Assembly: GCA_018678395.1 (NCBI GenBank)
Contig: JAHHMJ010000366.1
Coordinates: 1 to 7,510 of the forward strand
Length of the DNA stretch: 7,510 nucleotides
Source: Gemmatimonadota bacterium
GTDB taxonomy: Bacteria > Gemmatimonadota > Gemmatimonadetes > Longimicrobiales > Gaopeijiaceae
Direction: 5' to 3'
The position numbers were made by a program, and so were the translations under genes. The notes under the pieces are model-generated. The model did no database searches and was not told the DNA's origin. It saw only the letters and a list, made by a program, of their open reading frames with translations. Position 1 is the first letter of the stretch. Every line of letters starts with the position of its first letter. Shown here piece after piece: positions 1 through 5,706 of this stretch.

Positions 1-608
1 GGACGTTTCTCTTCGAGTTACTGTGTTTCACCGGTGACTACGATCGCGCGGAGAAGCACCTGTCGATTCTGGCAGACGAGAATCCGGACGCCAAGTTGGG
101 CGGGTTCATGTATCGCACGGCGATCCACGCGAGTCGGGAGCGTGTGGAGATGTTCGATACACGAGCCTTCCCGGCCCTCGGCGAGCCGCCGGAGTCGCCG
201 GCCGGCACCGCGAACGGCGAGGCTTTTTCGGTCATCGAAGACGCCGATCCCCGGGTCGGCTCGCGCCTGGAGGCCTACGCCGCCGGGCAGTACATGTGGA
301 TTCCGTTCAAGCACATCGCCCAGCTGGTCATCGAGCCGCCGAAGCGGCTGCGGGATCTGCTCTGGGCCCCGGCACGCATCGTGACCGGGCCGGAGTTGGA
401 GGACCTGGATCTGGGCGAAATCCTCCTTCCCGTGGTCACGCCCCTCGCGTTCCGCCACGAGGATCCGCTGGTTCGGCTCGGACGCCGGACCGATGTCGTG
501 ACTGCCGACGACGGGGAGGTGTGGCCGGAAGGTGCCAAGGTGCTCCTCGTCGACGGGGAGCCGGTGCCGCTGCTCGATGTGCGGGAGCTGGTCATCACCT
601 CTGCCTGA
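1..608 (+). CDS. tagJ: T6SS accessory protein TagJ (ImpE/HsiE/SciE family), 5'-partial
   Basis: The frame is open from the first full codon at position 3 to the TGA at 606-608, giving 201 residues. Family members are usually about 270-290 aa, so roughly 70-80 N-terminal residues lie upstream; the internal TTG at 96 is not the true start because the conserved family segment FELLCFTGDYDRAEKHL is encoded before it. Other ImpE/TagJ hallmarks seen are the YRTAIHASRERVEMF segment, WIPFKHIAQLVIEPPKRLRDLLW (family signature around the EPP and LRDLLW), a LVRLGRRTD stretch, and a C-terminal KVLLVDGEPVPLLDVREL. From the family: in Pseudomonas aeruginosa TagJ (HsiE1) binds the sheath subunit TssB and is connected to ClpV-driven sheath recycling in the cytoplasm. 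No membrane segment or signal peptide is seen. It ends 7 nt before tssA, suggesting cotranscription. The truncation is a window edge, not a pseudogene. The family call is firm; the role is inferred from homologues. Confidence 0.93.
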   Translation, partial: TFLFELLCFTGDYDRAEKHLSILADENPDAKLGGFMYRTAIHASRERVEMFDTRAFPALGEPPESPAGTANGEAFSVIEDADPRVGSRLEAYAAGQYMWIPFKHIAQLVIEPPKRLRDLLWAPARIVTGPELEDLDLGEILLPVVTPLAFRHEDPLVRLGRRTDVVTADDGEVWPEGAKVLLVDGEPVPLLDVRELVITSA

Positions 609-615
609 CCGCGCC

Positions 616-2415
616 ATGCCCGACATCGAGGAGTTCCTTCAGCCCATATCCGAGGCATCGCCGTCGGGCGAGGACGTCCGCTACGAGATCGTCTACGACG
701 AGATCCGGGAGGCGCGTGACGCCGATCCGCTTCGAGGACCGGAGCGGGGCGGCCCGAAAGAGCCCGATTACCGCGATGCGCGGAAGCTGGCCGAAGACGT
801 TCTCCGGACGCAGTCCAAGCATCTGCAGATTGCGGCGTGGCTCGCGGAAGCCTGGGTGAATCTCGAGGGAGTCTCCGGCCTGACGGCAGGCCTCGATCTG
901 GAGCGCCGTCTGCTGGAGGATTTCTGGGAGACGGTCTATCCGGAGATCGACGAGGGCGACCTCGAGTTCCGGGTCGCGCCCCTGGAGTGGCTGGCGGGCT
1001 ACCTCGGGCCGAGCCTTCGTTCCGTGCCGCTGACGCTGTCGGGTTTCGACTCGATGGACTTCCAGGTGTCTCGTGACGTCGGGACCGAGGAGGCCTGCGA
1101 AGGCGACAAGGAGAAGCTGAAGGAGCGGCAGGCGAAGATCGACGAGGGCAAGATGCCCGCGGAGGACTTCGACGAGGCCGTGGTGGAGTCCGGGAAGGGC
1201 TTCTACAAGAAGCTCATCGCCGATCTGGCTGCGGCCACCCAATCCATCGAGGCCCTCGAGGCGCTGACGGACGAGAAGTTCGGGCAGATCGGCCCCAGCT
1301 TCCGGACCCTGCGGGACCAGGTCGAGGGCCTCCGGCGCATCGCCGATCCGCTGCTGCAGAAGTGCCTCGAGCTCGACCCGGACCCCATCGAGGTGGATCC
1401 GGTCGGAGAGGAAGACGCCGCCGCCCCGGTCGGGGATGACGGGGGCGTGCCGATCGAGCCGGTGTCGCGCAAGGACGCCGGTGTCCGGATCGCGGCCGCC
1501 GCCAAGTTCCTCAGGCAGGACGATCCTCACAATCCTGCGTCCTACCTCATGATTCGCGGCCTGCGTTGGGGTGAGCTGCGCAAGGGCGGAGGTGGGGTCG
1601 AGCCGCGCCTGCTCGCGGCGCCGCCGACCGCCACACGGACCCGGCTCAAGGGCCTGCTCCTGGACGCGAAGTGGGCGGAGCTGCTCGAGACGGCCGAGGG
1701 GGTGATGGCCACTCCTTTCGGACGGGGTTGGCTGGATCTGCAGCGCTACGTCTTCACGGCGCTGGGTGGGCTCGGCTCGGAGTACGACGCGGTCGAGAAA
1801 TCGTTGAAGGGGACGCTGCGGTCGCTGCTGGTCGATCTGCCCGAACTGCCCGACCTGACGCTGATGGACGACACGCCCACGGCCAATCGTGAGACCCAGA
1901 TGTGGTTGCGTGAGGAGGGGCTGCTCGGGCCACTCACCGAAGAGGAACAGGCGCGCCTCGAGGCGGGAGCCCCCACCGTTGCGGCGTCGGGTCGGGACGT
2001 CGCCGAGCGGGCGCGGGAGCGCGCCCGCTCGGGTCAGCCGGAGAAGGGCATCGAGATGCTGATGCACGCGGCCGAGCAGGCCCGGGGTAACCGGGACCGG
2101 TTGATGCGACGGGTCGAGGCGGCGGGCATCATGCTGGACCACGGCCTGGCCCCGGTGGCGCATCCGATCCTCGAGGAATTCCTGCAACGTCTCGAGGCGC
2201 ACCAGCTCAAGGAGTGGGAGGACCCGGAGACCGTGGCGAGTCCCATGGCCCTGATGTACCGCTGCCTGGATCAGATGGGTGGCGACGAGGTCTTGAAGGA
2301 GCAGCTCTACCTGGAGGTCTGCCGGCTGGATCCGATGCAGGCGATCCACTTCGCATCGCAGGAGGCCGAGGACGACGCCGAGGAGGTGGCCGACGGTGGA
2401 CCCGAGGAATCCTGA
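616..2415 (+). CDS. tssA: T6SS protein TssA, long form (ImpA_N domain, VasJ-like C-terminus)
   Basis: This 599-aa protein starts at ATG 616, 7 nt after tagJ; the frame is open further upstream but that part only overlaps tagJ, and the family start (MPDIEEFLQPISEASPSGED) fits this ATG. No Shine-Dalgarno is visible, so re-initiation after tagJ is likely. Residues 11-20 (ISEASPSGED) and 69-112 (HLQIAAWLAEAW, DFWETVYPEID) are the ImpA_N signature. A charged stretch at about 158-185 (rich in Lys/Glu) and an acidic Asp/Glu/Ala/Gly linker at about 256-282 follow, then the second conserved block (FLRQDDPHNPASYLMIRGL, about 298-316). Residues about 458-580 (helical, with KGIEMLMHAAEQA, LEAHQLKEWEDPE, LYLEVCRLDP) resemble the VasJ-type C-terminal domain. 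The tail (about 580-599) is acidic. TssA homologues form ring oligomers that bind baseplate and membrane complex, then coordinate or cap tube and sheath growth in the cytoplasm. At 599 aa it is at the long end of the family. The subclass assignment is less certain than the family. Confidence 0.93.
   Translation: MPDIEEFLQPISEASPSGEDVRYEIVYDEIREARDADPLRGPERGGPKEPDYRDARKLAEDVLRTQSKHLQIAAWLAEAWVNLEGVSGLTAGLDLERRLLEDFWETVYPEIDEGDLEFRVAPLEWLAGYLGPSLRSVPLTLSGFDSMDFQVSRDVGTEEACEGDKEKLKERQAKIDEGKMPAEDFDEAVVESGKGFYKKLIADLAAATQSIEALEALTDEKFGQIGPSFRTLRDQVEGLRRIADPLLQKCLELDPDPIEVDPVGEEDAAAPVGDDGGVPIEPVSRKDAGVRIAAAAKFLRQDDPHNPASYLMIRGLRWGELRKGGGGVEPRLLAAPPTATRTRLKGLLLDAKWAELLETAEGVMATPFGRGWLDLQRYVFTALGGLGSEYDAVEKSLKGTLRSLLVDLPELPDLTLMDDTPTANRETQMWLREEGLLGPLTEEEQARLEAGAPTVAASGRDVAERARERARSGQPEKGIEMLMHAAEQARGNRDRLMRRVEAAGIMLDHGLAPVAHPILEEFLQRLEAHQLKEWEDPETVASPMALMYRCLDQMGGDEVLKEQLYLEVCRLDPMQAIHFASQEAEDDAEEVADGGPEES
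2003..2032 (+). repeat. Perfect GC-rich inverted repeat inside tssA
   Basis: Left arm CCGAGCGGGCGC (2003-2014) is the exact reverse complement of GCGCCCGCTCGG (2021-2032). The flanking G2015/C2020 pair also, so a 13-bp stem with a GGAG loop can form. It sits in the codons for the AERARERARSG stretch at the start of the TssA C-terminal part. No T-run follows, so it is not an intrinsic terminator. It may just be a by-product of alternating Ala/Arg/Glu codons in a GC-rich genome; any role in RNA folding or translation pausing is inference. Confidence 0.6.
2381..2386 (+). promoter_or_regulatory. Shine-Dalgarno of tssE
   Basis: A perfect AGGAGG lies inside the last codons of tssA, 9 nt before the GTG at 2396. 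It decides the tssE start in favour of this GTG over later in-frame GTG/ATG codons (2498-2506), and is the clearest ribosome binding site in the window; the other junctions have weak or no such motif. Confidence 0.8.
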
Positions 2416-2884
2416 TCTCGCCCTGCGACCCTCGGTCATCGATCGCCTCCTGGGGGCGGCTGGCCCCGCGGGCCCTGGAACCGATCCCGCCGGGTCCGTG
2501 GCGATGATGAAGGCGGCCGTACTCCGGGACCTGAACTGGCTGCTCAACACCCGTCGGATCTACACGGGCGCCGGAGAAGGGCGGCCCGAGCTCGCAAAAT
2601 CGCTCTACACGTACGGTCTGGCCGACGTCACGTCACTCGCGCGCGGGTCTACCGTGACGGCCAATCTCCTGGCCCGGGATCTCACCGAGGCCATCCGCCT
2701 CTTCGAGCCTCGCCTTTCGCACGTACGGGTCACGGTGCGCACGGACGACGATCCGAACTCCCGAGTCCTGCGGTTCCTGGTCGAGGCCATGCTGGACATC
2801 GATCCCGAGCCGATGCCGATCGCCTTCGACACCAAGCTGGAAGTGGGGGGCGGGTCGTTCGCCGTGGATGCCGAGAATGTCTGA
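2396..2884 (+). CDS. tssE: T6SS baseplate subunit TssE (gp25-like)
   Basis: This 162-aa protein begins at GTG 2396, 9 nt after AGGAGG, and overlaps the end of tssA by 20 nt in another frame. The N-terminus (about 1-36, with RPSVIDRLLG then a Gly/Ala/Pro-rich stretch) leads into the gp25/lysozyme-like fold. The family signature is clear: LRDLNWLLNTRR at residues 43-54, and AIRLFEPRLSHVRV at about 99-112, where the FEPRL motif is conserved across TssE and phage T4 gp25. The length is normal for TssE. In the family, TssE is the baseplate wedge subunit that joins TssF/TssG and templates the first sheath ring; despite the Pfam lysozyme-related name it is not an enzyme. It precedes tssF with an 8-nt overlap, the usual E-F-G order. 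No membrane segment is present. Translation is probably coupled to tssA as well as driven by its own ribosome binding site. Confidence 0.95.
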   Translation: MDPRNPDLALRPSVIDRLLGAAGPAGPGTDPAGSVAMMKAAVLRDLNWLLNTRRIYTGAGEGRPELAKSLYTYGLADVTSLARGSTVTANLLARDLTEAIRLFEPRLSHVRVTVRTDDDPNSRVLRFLVEAMLDIDPEPMPIAFDTKLEVGGGSFAVDAENV

Positions 2885-4700
2885 CGACCTTCTCGACTAC
2901 TACGAGGCGGAGCTCAGCTTCCTGCGCCGGTCCGGTGCCGACTTCGCTCGGCGGTATCCCCAGATCGCGTCGCGGCTCCAGCTCGAGGCGAGCAAGTGCG
3001 ACGACCCCCACGTGGAACGGCTCCTAGAAGGTGCCGCCTTCCTCGCGGGGAGAATCCACCGCAGGCTGGACGAAGACGCCCCGGCGCTGAGCGAGGCCCT
3101 CCTGTCGGTCTCGTATCCGCAACACGTCCGGCCCATTCCGTCCATGGCGCTGGTTCAGCTTCACCTGGATCCCGACCAGGGGCAGGTATCGTCCGGACTC
3201 GAGGTCCCGAAGGGGACCGCGCTCTTCTCGCACCCGGTGGACGGCGTACCGTGCCGCTTCCGCACCGGCTTCGACACCGTGCTGTGGCCGCTGAGCGTCA
3301 CCGAGGCCGCGTGGGTCCCGGTTCAGGGCCTCGGACTCCGCGCCGGGCGAGGGGTCGTCGGTGGCATCAAGCTCCGGATCGATGCTTCGGGAGTCCCCGT
3401 GGGATCGCTGGGGTTGGATCGCCTGCGGATCTTTCTTCACGGAGACGGCAGCCTGCCGTACATGCTGTACGAGCTGCTCCTGTCCCGAGCCGAAGATGTG
3501 GTTCTCCGTCCGGCCGATGGGTCGGATCTGCGTCGCCCCGGTGCGCTCGAGCCGGTGGGGTTCGAACCGGACGAGGGTCTGCTTCCGCACCCGCATCGTT
3601 CGTTCCTGCCGTACCGGCATCTGCAGGAGTACTTCGCCTTTCCCGAGAAGTACCTCTTCCTCGACCTTGTGGGCCTGGAAGCGATCCGCGGCGAGGCGTG
3701 GGGCGAGGCCTTCGAGGTCGTCGTACCGATCCAGACCTTCGAGCGTGCCGACCGGCAGCGCACCCTCGAGACCGGTGTCAACCCGCGGGTCTTTCAGCTG
3801 GGCTGCACACCCATCGTCAACCTGTTCGAACGGCCCTCCGAGCCGGTCCTTCTCTCGCACCGGCAGTTGGAGTACCCCGTCGTCGCCGACGCACGCCGGC
3901 GCGCCACCACCCGGATCTACTCCGTCGAGGGAGTGAAGTCGTTCGTGGGCCCCGGGGACGGAAGGCTGGTCTTCGAACCGCTGCACGGGGGCATGGGTGC
4001 CCGCGGTCACACCAGCGGTGAGCGCATCCTCTGGCACGCGCGCCGACTCTCTGCATCGTCCGTCGAACAGCGTACCTCCGACGTGGCGATTTCCTTTGCG
4101 GACCCGTCGGCGCGGCTCGTCCGTCCCGACCTCGATTCGGTCACCCTCGATCTGGTCTGTTTCAACGGGACCCTTCCCAGTCGTCTCCCCTTCGGAAACG
4201 AAGAGGGGGACTTCGAAATGGCGGGGAGTGGGCCGATCGAACGCATCGTGACGCTGGTCAAGCCCACGGCCCCGGTCGTCTCGCCGCTGGGGCGACAGCA
4301 GATGTGGCGGCTGATCTCGCAGCTCGCGGTGAACTACGTCTCTCTGGTGGACGATGGACCCGCGCCTCTACAGGAGTTGTTGCGGTTGCACAACTCGGGC
4401 ACCCGCCCGGGGACCGACGCCCAGATTCGAGGGCTCGTCGGACTCGAGGGACGACCGGGGCACGCCCGGATCGACGGGGCGCACGGCCCTACCTTCGTTC
4501 GGGGGGTTCGCGTGGATCTCACCCTCGACGAGGACGCCTTCACCGGGGGTGGAGCGTACCTTTTCGCGAGCGTTCTGGACCGGTTCCTGGGGCTGTCCGT
4601 TTCGGTGAACAGCTTCACGCAGGTCACGGCACACACCCAGCAGCGGCAGTCGCCCCTCGGTCGTTGGCCGGCTAGGGCGGGGCGCAAGGTACTCCTTTGA
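2877..4700 (+). CDS. tssF: T6SS baseplate subunit TssF (VasA/ImpG)
   Basis: I chose ATG 2877 (607 aa, MSDDLLDYYEAELSFLR) because TssF proteins typically begin just before a D-L-L-x-Y-Y-E-x-E-L motif; an in-frame ATG at 2868 would add only three residues. The start overlaps the tssE stop by 8 nt and has no good Shine-Dalgarno, so coupling to tssE is likely. Family blocks in order: YYEAELSFLR (8-17), FARRYP (23-28), DPHVERLLE (43-51) followed by the HRRLDED segment, ALLSVSYPQHVRPIPSM, a central beta-rich part, LPFGNEEGDFE (437-447), MWRLISQLAVNYVSL (476-490), LFASVLDRFLGLSVSVNSFT, and a C-terminus ending GRWPARAGRKVLL. Length matches the family (about 580-630). Two TssF copies with one TssG and TssE form each baseplate wedge in characterised systems, equivalent to phage T4 gp6 in part. 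Cytoplasmic, no transmembrane segment. The gene is intact from end to end. Confidence 0.96.
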   Translation: MSDDLLDYYEAELSFLRRSGADFARRYPQIASRLQLEASKCDDPHVERLLEGAAFLAGRIHRRLDEDAPALSEALLSVSYPQHVRPIPSMALVQLHLDPDQGQVSSGLEVPKGTALFSHPVDGVPCRFRTGFDTVLWPLSVTEAAWVPVQGLGLRAGRGVVGGIKLRIDASGVPVGSLGLDRLRIFLHGDGSLPYMLYELLLSRAEDVVLRPADGSDLRRPGALEPVGFEPDEGLLPHPHRSFLPYRHLQEYFAFPEKYLFLDLVGLEAIRGEAWGEAFEVVVPIQTFERADRQRTLETGVNPRVFQLGCTPIVNLFERPSEPVLLSHRQLEYPVVADARRRATTRIYSVEGVKSFVGPGDGRLVFEPLHGGMGARGHTSGERILWHARRLSASSVEQRTSDVAISFADPSARLVRPDLDSVTLDLVCFNGTLPSRLPFGNEEGDFEMAGSGPIERIVTLVKPTAPVVSPLGRQQMWRLISQLAVNYVSLVDDGPAPLQELLRLHNSGTRPGTDAQIRGLVGLEGRPGHARIDGAHGPTFVRGVRVDLTLDEDAFTGGGAYLFASVLDRFLGLSVSVNSFTQVTAHTQQRQSPLGRWPARAGRKVLL

Positions 4701-5695
4701 GCCGCGAGGACCTCCTTCGGGTTCTGGAGGAATCCGGTCCGGGCATGGATGTGCTCCAGGCCATCCGCCTGCTCGAGGCCGTACACCCCGAGCGCCGTCC
4801 GGTCGGAGGCAACTGGGATCCGGCCGACGAGGTGGCCCGGTTCACGGTGCGACCGGCGATGGCCTTTCCTGCGGGAGACGTCCACGATGTGGACATACGG
4901 GAAGAGGAGCCGTCCCGGCTGATGGTCAACCTCTTCGGATTCGTGGGCCCGGACGGGGTGATGCCCCACGTCTACACGCGCCTCGTCGCCGACCAGCTGC
5001 GCGACAGGAACCCGGCGCTGCGCGACTTCCTGGACATCTTCCAGCACCGCTTCCTGTCGCTCCTCGTACGGGCACTCCGCAAGACCGAGCTGGCCGCGGC
5101 ACGCGAGGCGGGTGGTCCGGAGGCCGACCGGCTCTTTCGGCACCTGCTGGATCTCGTGGGGCTTCCTCCGGGGACCGAGTCGGTCGGCGGCATGGCCGGC
5201 CACGACATCGCCCCGTTCTCCGCTCTTCCGGGACCACAGCGGCGCAGCGCCTTTGCGCTGGAGTTGTTGGTGGAGGGCCGCTTCGGCGTTCCGGCCGAGG
5301 TCGAGTCGTTCGTCGGCGGGTGGATCCGGCTCTCCGAAGACGACCTGTGCGAACTGGGTTCGGACGACGACGCGACGCGGCTCGGCGCCGGCGCGGTCGT
5401 CGGGGACGAGATCTGGGATCCTCATGCGCGTGTCCGCGTCCGCCTGGGCCCTCTCGACCGCGAGACCTTCGACGCCTTCCTGCCGGGAGGCGCGCATCAT
5501 GAAAAACTCCGGGACCTTTGTCGCTTCTTCGTACACGACCAGTTCGTCGTCGAAGCGTGCCTGGTCCTGCAGCGAGACGAGGTACCGGACTGCCTCGTCT
5601 CGGACGACCGGGACGGCCCCACACTGGGGTGGTCCACCTGGCTCCGGACCCGGTCGATGGACCGGGATCCGGACGAAACTCTCTTGACCCTCTGA
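4697..5695 (+). CDS. tssG: T6SS baseplate subunit TssG (VasB/ImpH)
   Basis: This 332-aa protein starts at TTG 4697, sharing 4 nt (TTGA) with the tssF stop. A weak AAGG at 4686-4689 lies 7 nt upstream, and it can pair with CCTT at 4694-4697 in a tiny hairpin, so expression is probably coupled to tssF termination. The next in-frame candidate is ATG 4745 (residue 17), which would still retain the conserved DVLQAIRLLEAVHP; the true start is therefore not fully settled. TssG signatures: AIRLLE near residue 22, LFGFVGPDGVMPHVYT (79-94), FLDIFQHRFLSLLVRALRK (111-129), and the near-C-terminal LGWSTWL (310-316). Length is normal for the family (about 300-350). TssG bridges the two TssF copies and TssE in each baseplate wedge and contacts the membrane complex in studied systems. 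No membrane segment. The gene ends 11 nt before tssH, and a strong hairpin lies in its last 55 nt. Confidence 0.95.
   Translation: MSREDLLRVLEESGPGMDVLQAIRLLEAVHPERRPVGGNWDPADEVARFTVRPAMAFPAGDVHDVDIREEEPSRLMVNLFGFVGPDGVMPHVYTRLVADQLRDRNPALRDFLDIFQHRFLSLLVRALRKTELAAAREAGGPEADRLFRHLLDLVGLPPGTESVGGMAGHDIAPFSALPGPQRRSAFALELLVEGRFGVPAEVESFVGGWIRLSEDDLCELGSDDDATRLGAGAVVGDEIWDPHARVRVRLGPLDRETFDAFLPGGAHHEKLRDLCRFFVHDQFVVEACLVLQRDEVPDCLVSDDRDGPTLGWSTWLRTRSMDRDPDETLLTL
5643..5673 (+). repeat. Hairpin at the 3' end of tssG, just before tssH
   Basis: Positions 5643-5655 (TCCGGACCCGGTC) pair with 5660-5673 (GACCGGGATCCGGA) through 13 base pairs with a single bulged A at 5667 and a GATG loop (5656-5659). 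The structure ends 19 nt before the tssG stop codon and 33 nt before the tssH start. It lacks a following T-run, so it is unlikely to be an intrinsic terminator. It could modulate RNA stability or the relative expression of tssH, or be a coincidence of Arg/Asp/Pro codons; the sequence alone does not decide. Confidence 0.55.
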
Positions 5696-5706
5696 CGAGA
5701 CCGCCG

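Noticed and set aside
18..20. TTA leucine codon in tagJ, rare in GC-rich genomes
   Set aside because: A single rare codon says little, and the TTA-based control known from Streptomyces does not apply to a Gram-negative T6SS host.
595..2550. 651-codon open frame on the - strand opposite tssA
   Set aside because: It is a shadow of the GC-rich third codon positions of tssA; its translation is rich in Arg, Leu, Gln and Pro, with no recognisable domain, while the + strand is an intact family member.
2996..4021. 341-codon + strand frame inside tssF
   Set aside because: Arg/Pro/Gly-rich translation typical of an out-of-frame reading of a GC-rich gene; tssF in its own frame is complete.
4334..5536. 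400-codon open frame on the - strand across tssF and tssG
   Set aside because: Antisense to two conserved genes with clear motifs; it shows no domain of its own.
5643..5706. Possible intrinsic terminator between tssG and tssH
   Set aside because: The hairpin is strong but no T-rich run follows, and tssH begins 11 nt after tssG on the same strand.
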